Source: Owenia fusiformis
Taxonomy: Eukaryota > Annelida > Polychaeta > Sabellida > Oweniidae
Reading direction: 5' to 3'
Assembly: GCA_903813345.2 (NCBI GenBank)
Contig: CAIIXF020000006.1
Location: forward strand, 27,599,936 to 27,659,935
Length of the DNA stretch: 60,000 bases
Under the pieces are notes generated by a model. It ran no database searches. It was not told where the DNA came from and saw nothing but the letters and a program-made list of their open reading frames with translations. The position numbers and the translations under genes were made by a program. Of this stretch, positions 42,476 through 54,334 are shown piece after piece (positions within the stretch are counted from its first letter, which is position 1; every line of letters starts with the position of its first letter).

Positions 42476-45400
42476 CTGAAAAACACAAAGAAGTATATAA
42501 TATCTCATTTTCATACAAACAGTAGAACCTGTATATCTGAACACCTGGCTAATCTGAACACCTCCCAATCTGAAGACTTTTTTCGGTCCCATTTTTTCCT
42601 CCCATTGTCTCCAATGTTAAAAAAACTTGAAATGTGAACACCTCACAATTTGAACAGTCTTATTTGAACATTTGTTCATAAAATTTCACATGCTTCATTC
42701 AAAATTGATCAAATATTATTGTGATATCAAAACTTTGGGAAAAAACTTGAATGGTCTTGATTATAATAGGGCTTTCCAGCATGACTAGATTCATTTGAAT
42801 CGATTTTTCAAATTGCTGAAATGCCAGAAAGCTATGGGGTCAAATGAACTATAAATATGTATCGAGAATGTGTTCACATTTCTTCAGAATCTGGAATATC
42901 ATGAATGCAAAAACCTCGAAATGTGAACATCTCCTAATCTGTACGCTTTAAGCCTGTCCCAATGGCGTTCGGATCAGACAGGTTTTACTATACATATAAA
43001 AGACAATGTTTTCACTAAGTCAAAAAGCATGAGGATATATTCCCCTCTACGAAACTAGTTAAATTTTCTCTTCCATGATTAATTTAATAAGTATGGGATA
43101 CACCAGTTTCTAAAGAATAGTTTTGATCATAGAGTATATTCTTTGAATAATCACACAGTACTGTATCTCAGTCCCTATAGATACAGATATTTCCTTCGGG
43201 AAAAACTTTTTTGTTTCAGATGCCATTTCTTAATTTTATAGGGTGACAATTACTCATACGCCTTCTAAGCCTGCCAAAATCATTGATACATACTGTGTTT
43301 GTCAGTAATTGATTTTAGTCAAAAACTGTAACTATGGGAGCCTATAGAAAAACTCCATAGTAAATCCCACTGAACAAATACGAAAAAATAGTATCTCTTC
43401 TCAAACCCAGTTCAGTACCATAACAAATGAAATACTGTAACTACAAAAAACTCACTGTTGTAATGTAACATATTCATGGTCAACTACAGGGTCAGTGGAG
43501 CTGTTCAATGCGTAAGCTTTCTTGCTGCGTGGGTTGTTGGTCCCTTTTCGTAGGAGATATTCACGGAAAACCTTCAGGCCTTCGTACATCATTGCCATGA
43601 AGAATATTCCAATACATGAGCCAACCATACCTGAAATGCAACAGATTAAACACATTATCTCGATTTACTGAGAATTCTGCCCATTTCTAGAAATGATGAA
43701 ACATTTGGAAAGAGGCAAGACTTATATCCCTAATACCATAGGGATCCCTGCATTGCATTGCATTGACATCTGCATCATCCATAGTCAGAGAAAGGATTCT
43801 TATATCAAAGTAACATTTTATATGTCATTTGAAGAATGTAATCCTATTTTCTTTACTTTATTGCTATTTTTACTGTTATTGAAAATTGTATGTTGAAAGT
43901 ACATTTGGCCCTAAAAGGGCATCAGTACAAATAAAATCCTATTACATTATATGAAAAAAACCTGATAGGATCATAAATATGTGAAATCATTGTACTTAAG
44001 TATATAACGTTTGAAAATATATAAATTGACAAAATGTGATAGAAAAAAAAATCAATAACAAGTACATGTATCCACTGAACATCACATATAACACAGCAAC
44101 ATACTTTATAAAATAATATTACCATGATAACTTGCTATGCACTATAAATTATCAAAGCAAAATGCTATTCGATAAACTAGAAGCAATCTAGAAAAAATGT
44201 GAACACCTACAATTTGTAAAAGAAACTGAAAATCAAAAGCCAAACACCGACAACTGAAGAACATTCACAAAAAAAGTTGGAGACTATAACAATGTCACCA
44301 CTTGTGGCAGTGACATAGCAAAATATGTTAAAGTGTTGTCATAGTAACTTACCACCAGTAGTTGTGGTCTTCCAGCCATAAAACAAAATTGTTGCTTCAG
44401 GACTAAAGTGGAAATACATCTAGAATAAGAAAAAAATATATTTCAAATAATAAATCAAAACTGGAAAATTAATACATGACTTTTTTCAAAAATTGTCTAA
44501 GTTTAGTAGCCTTTTTGTTGGTACCATTCCTTGTCAATTCACAATCAATTAGATATCTATAATACTGTAAAGTAGTATTTAATCTGAGTAATTAATTTGC
44601 TGAATGGTCAAATTTTATCACTTTCCTAATTTCAGTTTTCCTAATGACAAGAAACTTCCTTTAAATAACATTCCGAAAATAATATTTCCGGCAATAGGCA
44701 AATTAAATGATTAGACAAAATGACCACTAATATAGTAATTTTATTTCTTCATTTTTACATAATGTTAAATATAAAGTACATGTACTAATATATATATATA
44801 TTTTATTGACTCTTTAGATGTCATGACCTGACATATTAGTCATACATATGTTACATGTGTTAATAATTGGCTTATCCTAATCTCATTCATATTAATCTAA
44901 GCTATTTAGAATCAGATATAAGCAATTCACAACTCAAAAAATATGTTGTAACCACTTTTCCATGTTACTTGTGAACAGGTGAATTTTCAAAAATTGCCCT
45001 GAAACGGGTGTTCCAAACAGAGTGGGTCTGTTTACATGTAAGTTAATAGAACAATATTTGGTTCTTTTAAAACTGTTCCTTGTAGAAATGCGTTCCTTAC
45101 AGAAAGGGGGTTCCATCAGACAGGTTTAATTTTAAATAAAAACTAAAAGAATTATTTTTGTGAAATTAAACTTAACATGCTCTTCTTCAAAAAGAGAAAT
45201 AACTTCTGCATGGATGTGTTTTTTACTCAACACATTGTGTCCTGAATGCACGATACTTACTAATGCTTAGGTCACATTTGCTCCGATTCATCGGCCAGCA
45301 CCTGGCCGATTGAGTACTTTGTTCAAAATTTAAGGTCAAATCTCAAATTTGAGGTCAGATTTGAACTCCCGAGAACTTGTACACGATTTAAAAAAAAAGT

Positions 45401-48400
45401 TTGGTCAATTTGAAATCAGTTTTGAACAAAATACTGCAATCGGCCAGGCATCAGCCGATGAATCGGAGCAAATGTGACAGGCATCTTTTCCAATTTAACA
45501 CTAATGTTAGAAGTCCTGCATCAAGACCCTGTGCATACCATGACCCAAGATGCAAGACTAAAGTATCAGGCAATACCCAAGCTAGCAAAACAATCATCAC
45601 AATGAGACTCAATTTGAAAAATGTATGTTATTATTTGTACCAGAGCTTAATGGTATGAAATGTCTGAATGAATAGAGGTGGTGTGAAAAATAGCTGAACT
45701 ATTAATTATTTATTTTACTTGTATCATGTCTAAATAGAAAAAATAAAAACACCTACTAGAAATAAAAAAATTCAATTTTTGTTTTGTTATCCTTTTTTAA
45801 ACATCAATCTGTAGAGAAATGCATTGTAGGCTAATTTTGACAGATCACCATGGGCTTTCAAGTTTATGCAAAAATGCAATTCAAGATTCGACCTAAAAAC
45901 CAGATACAATAGAGCATCAATGAAGGTCTATTCAGTCTAGTTTTGTATCAAAATTAAGCTATTTGAATTATCTGGCCTTGGCCTTATTGAATACTGTAGT
46001 TAATATACAAGCGGACAAAAATATCATACCTTTTTTAGAACGATAAAAAACATGCAAGTATTCAAAGCCTCTAGAGATTAAAACCATTAAAAATTGAGGG
46101 GCATTCTCTTTTTATATTTTATATACTGGTACTGTTTGTTTTCTTTTTTATCAAAGTCCAAAATATTTATTAAAAAGTCCCAAAATAGATTTGACATTGC
46201 CCACTAACAACAAGTGATCATGCTTGTATTAAAGTAGGTGGAACATAGAAGCGTATTCGTGCATAATTTAGTGAGTGTTCCACAGTTTCACAAAACAAAA
46301 AATATATAAAAAAGTGCCAAATGAATTGTCAACATAGTACAAAGGTCAATGCTCACACGCTTAATTGGAATTTAAAGAACAATATGTGAGTGAGATTCAA
46401 CAAACAATTTTGCAATAGCCGGCTGTTGATATACTTGTGGTAAAATGTCATGGATATTATAAGTAATAGTTGGACTCGCATTGCCTACATGTATCATAAA
46501 TAAGCCTTCTTAGCATGAGTGGATTATTCAACATTCTAGTTATTGACTGATTGTCGGTCTTTAATATTTTTTCATTCAAAATCAATAATTTTATTAGCAA
46601 TAATTCTGAGATGGACAGTGTCTCATAAGCCATTGTTGGCTTGGGGCTTTTGAATAATAGAACGTATAATTATGTAAAATAATAGGCCTGTGACACTTTA
46701 ATAAATAATAAACTAAACTAAACTAAACAAATATCCAGACTAAATAATTCCTAAAAACATTCTTGAATGTATGGACATTTCCATGCAATAAGATGGAAAA
46801 ATCAATTGAGGAATTTAGAATGTTTTGAAATATAAACATGCATTTTTGATCGTATGGACATTTCCATGCAATAAGATGGAAAAATCAATTGAGGAATTTA
46901 GAATGTTTTGAAATATAAACATGCATTCTTGAATGTATGGACATTTCCATGCAATAAGATGGAAAAATGAGTGTTTAAATTCTAAAGCACTCGGTGAAGA
47001 ATATAACCTAAAAATCAAAAATGAGTCGTGAAATTTTCAAATTTCAAAAATCAGTCCATCGAGCATTTTGTCTGGAAACTTTAAAATGATAAAAATAATA
47101 AGCAACAGTATAAAGACAATACACATGCTAACACCAGCTATAAACAGCATTCAGGAATCTATGCTAGTGTCTATGCTAGAATTAAGGTCATACAATGCCT
47201 TAGAACCAACTTACTCCATGGGATGAGCCTGCGTGGGAACTGTGGTCTAAGGTGTCACCCTGGTCATGGAAATACTTTCATGTTAACATATACTCATTTT
47301 TATATTTATATTTATTCACAGTTGAATTAATTTCCATAAAAGGTGAGAGCAGCACTCTGTATAATTCCAGAATACAATCTCAATATTTTCCAACAATTAA
47401 AATGCCAGGATGTTGTTATTGTCTGACATTAAACTGGTTATTAATTCATAATCAGCGATCCAAAAGATTCGAGCTAATACATATGTGTATATGTATCTTG
47501 ATCATTTCTGGTGTGTTTTTTTGTTATGTAATAAGACAAAAACTCATGGCATCCCAGGCCCGTAGCCAGGGGGGGTTCCCCCCTAGCCAAAATTCTTTCA
47601 AAATCATGCAGTTTTTCACCATTTTGAGCACTTCTCAAGTGATTTTGACCATATTTGGGCCTAAATTGTCAAATGTGGACCCCCCATTTTTGAAAACTGA
47701 ACCCCCCCCCTTGGCAAATCCTGGCTACGGGCCTGCATCCTTCAAGATTGGATTCATTGTTAGAAAATGTTGAAATGCATCCCTGGGAGCCAATCCTCCT
47801 TGTCTCTTTTGGAAACTATTTTTCAAAATATCCTATTATGAAATGATAGATAGATACAGTGAAACCTGTCTAATAATCTGAATGCCACTGGGATCAGCAA
47901 AAACTGTTCAGATTGGCAAGTGTTCTAATTCAAGCTTCAATCATGGAAGTCTGACAGCTTAAGATAAACAAGGCATTAACATGCAAAATGTCACTACCTG
48001 CCATTTGTTACAGATGCCATAATTTGTTACAGGCGCCATGTTATAGATGCCAAACACCAAATGTAATCCACAAAAAATTTGGAGACTAACAATATTTCAC
48101 CACTTCCGGTGGTGACATGAAAATGGGACCAAACAAAAGACAATCACATAAATAAGCATTTAGATTAAAAAGGTGTCTGGATGATACAGGTTTTACTGTA
48201 CAGTGAATGGATTATTATCTGAATGAGATTGCAAGTCATTTGTCAACTGTAATGATATATTGATATTAATTTGAAAAATTTTATAATATAAAATGTTGTC
48301 AATGATGGATGATGGATAGTTTAGTCTTATATATGTACATACCTTCATTCCGCCATGGCCACCATGTCCGGCATGTGGGTCCATCGTAGAACCCATATTG

Positions 48401-51400
48401 TGTCCCGCATGTGGGTCCATTGTGGTCGTACTTCCCATATGGTGTCCGTGTCCAGCGTGTGGGTCTGGTGTGCTCATATTCATCATATTATGCCCTGGCA
48501 TGGAATGATTCTAGAAGTAAACGTATCATAACACTGTAGTTTAAAAGCTTGTAATCATTATTTAAAATTGTATTTTTGTTATTGTAGGAGAAGCAAATAC
48601 AATAATCAATACATATAACATATCAATGTAGAGACAATTATAGTTAAACAGCCATTTTGTTATTACAGTAAAATCTGTTGGAGTGGAACACCTTTGAAAC
48701 TTCTAAAAAGTGTTCCACTTAGTACAGGAGGTGTTCCACTTATAGAAGTTCATTTTATATTAAGTCAGTTGGTTTTGGAACGATAACAGAGGTATTCTAC
48801 TTCTAGAGGGTTTCTATTTGGGATGGGAGGTGTTCCACTTATAGAGGGTCAGTTGGTTTTGGAACACTGAAGTGTTGCACAAACAGGTGTTCTACTTCTA
48901 GAGGTGTTCTACTTAGGATGGGAGGTGTTCTACTTATAGAGGTTCAGTTTGTCTTTGGACACTGAAGTGTTGCACAAACAGGTGTTCCACTTTACAGGAT
49001 CCACTGTACTTCATATCAACATTTTATGAAAATGCAGGAGATAATGGGATATGTTTGAATATGATAGCTTGTTTGCCAAGACAATAACATCAAAGTAACA
49101 ACAACAAAGAAACAATATGTATTGTACACTATATACATAAACAATCACATCTAATCTTAATAGGTTTCATTTCAAAAATTGCAATCATATGCTTATGAAA
49201 GTTCATTTATTCAAAGTAGACAGTCTTACAAATCAGAAATAATATAACAAAAAATAACAACTAGCCACCGTGGTGTTATACTTTACTTTTTTATCTTATT
49301 TTTTTATGTTTCTTTATTGATATGTTTTTAATTGAAAATAATAAATAAATAATCATAAATCTCAGCGATCTCCCTAGATTTTTCTCAAAAGTGTGCCATT
49401 CCAATCTTACTTATTCTGCTTAAAATATGTGATTATTCATCCTTTGTACATACAGATTTTCAACATGATGGCATACAGTTTTGGCATTTTATTCATGGTG
49501 CAGTACCCATTGCGGGATCAACAGCCTGTTTTATCTGTTGGGGTACTCCTACCCCCATAAATGTGGGGTTGATTTTTCAAATCACCCCAACAACTACTAA
49601 TGTATTGAACTCTTGGAGTTTTAAACTGTTGTCAGTAGTTGAAACAAAGCTGAATTTTGTCTAAATAACCACTAATCCACCTTATTTTCAACCACATGAT
49701 TTCAATACACAAGTAGTTAAGGGGGTGATGTAAAAAATCTATCCCACATTTATGGGGGTAGAATACTCCCTATCAAGCATTAGATCGAGAGCGACTCTGA
49801 AAAAACAGACTGTACAGAAGTGGTTGCTCTTATGCTGGGAGATAACTGTATTTAATTCTCTAAATGAAAACCATTTCAATAAATGTTAAAACATTTTTTA
49901 GATGTTATAAAAGAAATTCAATTTTGCAATCCTCATTGTACATATAACAAAACAAGTACATGAAACTGATATGCAAAGAGCAAGTGAGTTGACCTCCTTG
50001 AAAATCTGACACTAGCTGACAGTGACACATCAAAGGGAGCATTTTCAAAATTCATATAGGATTTTTTGCCTGGAATATGGAATATCGACAAAAAAACAAG
50101 CAACCTGCAAAGATCAAACAATTTTAAATGATCACTTCATGCCTAGACCGGTAGACAAAAATAAATATTTGCAACCGTTTAATAACAATCACAATACCAT
50201 TGAATTTACAGTAGAACCAGTTGCGAATAGTCTACCTTCAAATGTGACATTTTCATTGGTCCAATATTATGGCTTGCTGAAAGACTCCAATGTTATCCAG
50301 TTTCCTGATACAGGTTTTACTGTGTCAAAACTCTTGAATTGAAAATAATAGAAATGCCGCTAAGAAATCTATTGACTTTGTTTTTGCCTTTTATATAGGC
50401 CTGTGAAGTGGCATCTGGGTTGTAAATTATAATCAAAACACTACTTTATAATGTTTATATTCAAACTGACTTCATGAATTTTGAATTTAAATTGGCAACT
50501 TGACCCAAAAGAACATATCAAAACATTTGGCATTATCTAAATATTTGCCAAACATATAAGATTTGTAGTCCACCAATGTAGCTCAGGGGTAGCACATGTA
50601 CTAAATATCAGCAAAAGGTCCAGATTCGATCTTGGTTCAGGCAAGACTTTTTACTTGTTTGTGTAAAATACTTCAGGATGTTTGACTGAGTGGTCCACAA
50701 CTCGTACAAAAGGCCATGTACTTGTATGACTAAGAATCAGTGCACATAAAAGAACCCAGAGCTCCTTCAAGGAGGGGTTCCTGGGTCTGCCTTCCATTAT
50801 GACATGCATTAGTTATGACAGTATAGGGGATATACCCAAGAGGTATTGCTCACCTTCAACGGTGTTCAACAACATACAATACAATATAAGTTATCTGGGT
50901 TGTAGCCAAAACATGTCTGACAACTGCTCATGTAAGTTTCTGCAATATTTGTATTCCCGTAACGTATTGGCGTTAGCATAATAAAAATAGAACTAATTAA
51001 CTTTATGAGTGGATATTTTTATATGTCTTTTTTCCATCTGAAAAAAAACAGCATATTAGAATAACTTAGATTAGAAACTGCATCTTTACAATGTGCATAA
51101 ATTGACACTTTTATGAAACTATAAGTTACAAATACTGAAGGGCAGAGGCATAAAACGATTAAATCAATTATAAAATGTTTTTCTTATCAGAAACTGCACA
51201 ACTAATTTTTAATGGTGACTTTGTTTTGATATATTTTAATGTTAAATATTTTGATGTTAACTTTCTGAGTTAAAACTATCTATATCTGGTATAGACATAT
51301 TTTCATTGGCAATGGCGAATCTAAATCACTGGGTGAGCCAAAAATGACCATACCAACCACCATACAGTCACAATAAAATACATATAGCATAACATCTTGC

Positions 51401-53218
51401 TTTTGTATAAATAAGATTTAGCAATTCAAAGTAAATTATAATATTAATAGTCATGACATAGTGAAGATTCTCTCAATGGAAATTGAAAATTAACGCAATC
51501 ACCAGACAGTAGTAGTGAAAATTCTGGGATAGAATGATATCAATAAACATACATATATTTAATTCAAAAAATTCAAATTAAACAGGGAGGCAGTTTTCCT
51601 GGAATTTTGATGACAAGATTTAAGGGTAAATTATAGATTACAGATATGACTTTAAATTCAAATATTTCATGATCAAAAATCAAGATTAAGTTTTATTACC
51701 CTTTGCATTCATTCAACTTCACTTCTTAAAAGAGAGCTTCATCTTCACTCTTTCAGTTTACAATCTCTGATCTCACCGAGCCAATCACAGTTCGTTGTCG
51801 AAATATGGACGACTTGCTATTTGGTAATTTCCTCTGACATCCCCGCATAATTAATGAGCATGTATTTAGCACGTGTTCCTTCCACATCACTGATTGGTTG
51901 AGAAAGGATCAGCGTGGTAGATTTGAAATGATTTAATAACCCGGGCTGCAACAGGCACCAATTTTCGGGGCGGGGTTGCTAAATTGTAATATAGTCTATA
52001 TTAGGCAGAGGTAAGCTAGAGGCAGGGGTACAAGATTATTTCTACTCATACTTTGTATTCAACCATATTTTAACAAAAAGCCATATCAAACTGAATAATA
52101 AAATCGCAATTGTTTCATTAAAAATGTTATGCTGCCAATTACTTCCACTTCATTAACCGAATACTATTATCTGAATATACCTATACAATGTACAATTGTT
52201 TAATTGATTTTTATCCGATGTTTAACTATTAGTCAATAGTATTAAAATGCTGAGGATGATTTTATTGAGTGACTAAATCCCACACAGAAAGAATGACTTG
52301 TAATTGAAATACTAAACTGTGTTAAAATTCTATTCAATCTTTACAAAATTAAAGCGCCCTGACACAATACCCTGTCAAGTATTTGGAAATGCCATGCACT
52401 GCCCTGTGTACAGTCTCGTTACTAGCTACCTTCTGCCTAGTACAGACTGTCATACTTACAATTTAGCAGCCATGGGCGTAGCGCCCGGTACGCTGGGTAC
52501 GCACAGGCGTACCAGATGGTTGCAAATTCGCTCCAAATGCAACCAAATTTCAAAATTTTCCTGACCCCCCTGAATGTTTGTTTTTTGATTCATTCAACTC
52601 TTGATCATGTGGTGGTGGCGTACTACTTAGAAAAATAGCGCTACGCCCATGGCAGCCCCACCCATATGAAGTGTGACAGTGACAACTTGGGTCATAAATT
52701 ATTTCAAACTTACCGTGCTGACCTTTCCTCAACCAATCAGTCTCGTTGAAGGCACATATTTTAAATGTGTGCTCATTTGACTAAATTGGCGTCAATGATG
52801 ACATCAGAGGAAATGACCATATATAGAAAGTCGTCTGAATATTGACAATGAACTCTGATTGGCTCGGTGAGTTCAGAGATTCATTGTTAAGTGAAAGAGT
52901 GAAGATGAAGCTCTCTTTTCAGAAGCAAAGTCAACGAATGCAAAGGGTAGGCATGCACCAACTTGTCAAATCAATAACACCAAGAAAGCAAGTGATTTGC
53001 ACTAAATTGAAAATTTGAAAATTGCAAATCATGTTTTGGATATTTTATAGATGAGACCAACTCTCAAATTGCATTTCTTATTCTTAATAGTGCTATTAAA
53101 AGAAACATATGATGTAAAAATCAGAACTATACATTGCAAATAAAACAAAACAACAATATAGCACTTTTTCAATGTGTGATAAAAAAGATGAGATACCTAC
53201 CATCATACTGTGATCCAT
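42274..53218 (-). CDS. CTR1: High-affinity copper transporter CTR1 (SLC31A1 family), five coding exons
   Basis: Membrane copper(I) importer; the family works as a homotrimer at the plasma membrane. Coding exons in order are 53201-53218, 48343-48510, 44353-44419, 43456-43630 and 42274-42475. All have GT-AG introns and matching phases, totalling 630 nt and 209 residues. Residues 1-62 are His/Met-rich (starts MDHSMM, as human CTR1 starts MDHS) and include three DPHAGH repeats that should bind copper. TM1 lies at about 86-102 ([15 protein letters not shown]). TM2 has the pore MxxxM (M169, M173 in [10 protein letters not shown]). TM3 has GxxxG (G186, G190). The tail ends EHCH, the conserved copper-binding HCH. 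The upstream frame is open but 53218 holds the first ATG. The long introns carry many MITEs. The identification is very strong. Confidence 0.96.
42520..42990. mobile_element. Tigger/pogo-like MITE in CTR1 intron 4
   Basis: Left CAGTAGAACCTGTATATCTG and right CAGACAGGTTTTACTA are inverted. Internal phrases TCTGAACACC and TGTGAACA repeat through the body. About 470 bp, non-coding. Confidence 0.8.
43456..43630 (-). CDS. CTR1: CTR1 exon 4: TM1 and cytosolic loop
   Basis: Acceptor TGCATTTCAG precedes 43630; donor GTGAGT follows 43456. Encodes [20 protein letters not shown], then a basic loop and DHEYVTLQQ. Layout is 2 nt, 57 codons, 2 nt. Confidence 0.95.
43794..43945 (+). mobile_element. LINE-like 3' tail in CTR1 intron 3
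   Basis: Matches 58177-58330 nearly base for base (CATTTTATATGTCATTTGAA, GGCCCTAAAAGGGCATCAGT, AATAAAATCCTATTA). The 58-kb copy retains an upstream frame resembling a LINE ORF end, so this is probably a 5'-truncated non-LTR insertion on the strand opposite to CTR1. Confidence 0.6.
44230..44318 (-). repeat. R1 dispersed repeat, truncated - copy in CTR1 intron 3
   Basis: AAGCCAAACACCGACAAC, AAAAGTTGGAGACTATAACA and TGTCACCACTTGTGGCAGTG. Lacks the far end. It lies about 35 bp from CTR1 exon 3. Confidence 0.75.
44353..44419 (-). CDS. CTR1: CTR1 exon 3
   Basis: Acceptor TTATTCTAG precedes 44419; donor GTAAGT follows 44353. Encodes [20 protein letters not shown] plus TG and a split Gly: the juxtamembrane segment corresponding to the FxF and LLF region before TM1 in vertebrate CTR1. 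Confidence 0.93.
45271..45478. mobile_element. Inverted-repeat MITE, 208 bp
   Basis: GTCACATTTGCTCCGATTCA and CGGC pair perfectly with GCCG-ATGAATCGGAGC-AAATGTGAC. CTGGCCGATTG and CAATCGGCCAG continue the arms, with CAAATTTGAGGTCA-type repeats in the core. Non-coding. Confidence 0.88.
46771..46975. repeat. 83-bp tandem repeat, 2.5 copies
   Basis: ATGGACATTTCCATGCAATA recurs at 46771, 46854 and 46937, each followed by AGATGGAAAAAT. Produces a repetitive minus frame only. Confidence 0.93.
47557..47737. mobile_element. MITE with CAGGCCCGTAGCCAGG ends
   Basis: Left CCAGGCCCGTAGCCAGGGGG and right CCTGGCTACGGGCCTG are inverted. CATCC directly flanks both sides (a 5-bp target duplication). The interior GGGGGGTTCCCCCC and its mirrored CCCCCCCCTTGG are C/G runs. 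Non-coding. Confidence 0.85.
47857..48198. mobile_element. Tigger/pogo-like MITE with nested R1 copy
   Basis: Ends CAGTGAAACCTGTCTAATAA and ACAGGTTTTACTG with TA on both sides. A minus-strand R1 copy (47970-48119) sits inside, so R1 inserted after the MITE. It lies about 145 bp from CTR1 exon 2. Confidence 0.83.
48343..48510 (-). CDS. CTR1: CTR1 exon 2: His/Met-rich ectodomain
   Basis: Acceptor TTACTTCTAG precedes 48510; donor GTATGT follows 48343. The 56 codons begin [13 protein letters not shown] and contain DPHAGH three times in a partly repeated [12 protein letters not shown] unit, ending GGHGGMK. This is the extracellular copper-gathering segment. Confidence 0.94.
48666..49006. mobile_element. 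Tigger/pogo-like MITE with internal repeats
   Basis: Left CAGTAAAATCTGTTGGAGTG, right ACAGGATCCACTG, TA on both sides. The body has several copies of GGTGTTCCACTT-ATAGAGGTTCAG and GGACACTGAAGTGTTGCACA. Confidence 0.8.
49535..49770. mobile_element. Inverted-repeat element (CTACCCCCATAAATGTGGG)
   Basis: GTACTCCTACCCCCATAAAT faces ATTTATGGGGGTAGAATACTC; TTTTTCAAATCACCCC faces GGGGTGATGTAAAAAA. About 235 bp, non-coding. CAGCGATCTCCC at 49373 may be the outer end of an older element related to the one at 7934. Confidence 0.8.
50209..50322. mobile_element. Tigger/pogo-like MITE, 114 bp
   Basis: Left CAGTAGAACCAGTTGCGAAT and right ACAGGTTTTACTG, with TA before the left end. Non-coding. Confidence 0.7.
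50575..50800 (+). mobile_element. tRNA-derived SINE
   Basis: Box A-like TAGCTCAGGGGTAG at 50579-50592 and box B-like GGTCCAGATTCGATC at 50617-50631 are spaced as in a tRNA. A body follows with AAAAGAACCCAGAGCTCC and GGGGTTCCTGGGTCTGCC (a small hairpin). Different from the SINE at 29900. Confidence 0.7.
51697..52949. mobile_element. 1.25-kb non-autonomous transposon with about 170-bp TIRs
   Basis: Left end TACCCTTTGCATTCATTCAA, with AAAAGAGAGCTTCATCTTCA and CACCGAGCCAATCA, mirrors the right end TGATTGGCTCGGTG, GAAGATGAAGCTCTCTTTT and ATGCAAAGGGTA. No ORF. A solo end lies at about 40663-40722. A CGTAGCG MITE is nested inside at 52471. Confidence 0.85.
52471..52652. mobile_element. Nested MITE with CATGGGCGTAGCGC ends
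   Basis: CATGGGCGTAGCGC and GCGCTACGCCCATG are perfect inverted repeats flanked by direct GCAGC, a 5-bp target duplication. Same family as 47557 by terminal CGTAGC and duplication length. Inserted in the 51697 element, so younger. Confidence 0.85.
53201..53218 (-). CDS. CTR1: CTR1 exon 1: initiator MDHSMM
   Basis: 18 coding nt, ATG at 53216-53218, donor GTAGGT. Only six residues, but MDHS equals the start of vertebrate CTR1, and phase 0 joins exon 2. The 5' UTR and promoter must lie just above 53218. Confidence 0.88.
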
Positions 53219-54330
53219 GATGATTCTAATAAATCTTTTAGGAATGTAAGAAAAATACAGCAGTACTCCAATAAGTGAATGAAGTCCCAATATCCCCACG
53301 AACCAGCGTGATTTATGCACCACCGTGCCTTATGTCCGTACCAATGTGTCCTTTGCACCACCGTGTCTGTGTTTACTGGTATCTAACTACAGTTTGATTT
53401 CTAACACGTTGCAGATGATCAAATAGAAATTGTTGGCACAGTCACTGAAGCGTAAATCCACGATTTATTACAGCCTCTGCGTCACACATTAATCCATAGA
53501 ATGATCTGAATAAGCGTGAAATGTTTTTGTTTGTGTCATATGAATTGTTTGTCACCATCACACCATCACATGACCAGTGTATGTATTACGTGTATATAGT
53601 AAACCTTCCTGTTGAATCGGCTTCCTCTGACCAGTCGTATTTCATTTGTCGAAGTCCTCAAGATAATCGTGTCAATAAGTGTGATTTAAATAATAAAGTG
53701 CATTTATAAAGTCTACTCTTATACGTAACCTCTGGAGTTTTCACTGTTAGGTTCACACGCTTAATCAGTATGTTAGCCAGTTACTTCAGTACACCTAGTT
53801 CAGGTTCATCTGAAACGTGATAAAATAATCTATAAATGTAAAGTCAATGACGTATTCAGCAATAATATACCTTTTCAAATACTTATCATAAGTAGGAGAG
53901 GATGGAGTGGGGGGGGGGGTCATGTGCATATATACAATTTACAAACATGTGTGTAATCATCACGTCTATAATGAGAACTTTGAACACTTTTAGCCACTTT
54001 AATCAGATCATAATATGACCAGAATATGATAAAAATGTGTACCATTAGAAGTGTTATGTAAAGTAGGTAATGTATTCATAATGGTGGTTTTTACTTGAAA
54101 TAAAGTAGATTGAAAGTACCACAAAAAATACTTAAAGGGGCAACAAGGCCTGTAGGGAGAAAATTTGAAAATGTTTACTTTTTCGGAGCTATCAGGGCAA
54201 CATCTAAATATATTTTGACACTGGTCTATGATCGTTGAATGGCCACCTTGCACTCATTGTTGCACCTTTAATTGTTAATCACTCACCAAGACAGTTTGAC
54301 CTATCAGTAAAGAATATATGGGTAGGAAAT
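53219..54330. other. CTR1 5' flank and intergenic
   Basis: Upstream of CTR1 is a repeated CACCACCGTG motif (about 53320 and 53356), possibly part of the 5' UTR or promoter. Nothing else was recognised apart from a GGGGCAACAAGGCCTGTAG repeat copy at 54135. Confidence 0.45.
54135..54270 (+). repeat. AAAGGGGCAACAAGGCCTGTAG repeat, three copies in window
   Basis: Copies start at 54135, 55368 and 58346. The first two continue with AGAAAATTTGAA and AGCTATCAGGGCAACAT; the first also has GGTCTATGATCGTTGAATGG, similar to GGTCCATGAGTGTTGAATGG at 55686 and 56547. The third is truncated. Confidence 0.75.
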
Positions 54331-54334
54331 AAAT

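Larger units (their letters stand above)
44420..48342. other. CTR1 intron 2 (3.9 kb)
   Basis: Holds an inverted-repeat MITE (45271), an 83-bp tandem repeat (46771), a CGTAGCC-type MITE (47557) and a Tigger-like MITE with a nested R1 copy (47857). The remainder is AT-rich without genes. Confidence 0.65.
48511..53200. other. CTR1 intron 1 (4.7 kb)
   Basis: Holds a Tigger-like MITE (48666), an inverted-repeat element (49535), a second Tigger-like MITE (50209), a SINE (50575) and a long-TIR transposon with a nested MITE (51697). Other parts are AT-rich with no gene. Confidence 0.65.

Noticed and set aside
46771-46975. CRISPR-like direct repeats
   Set aside because: Only 2.5 contiguous 83-bp copies without spacers, in animal intron DNA.
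47252-47773. 173-residue + strand frame
   Set aside because: Lies antisense in CTR1 intron 2, spans a MITE whose translated ends ([25 protein letters not shown]) are familiar transposon-derived junk, and has no domain.
53219-53323. Extension of CTR1 upstream of MDHSMM in the open frame to 53323
   Set aside because: No ATG upstream in frame (the codon at 53323 is GTG), and MDHS matches the start of known CTR1 proteins.
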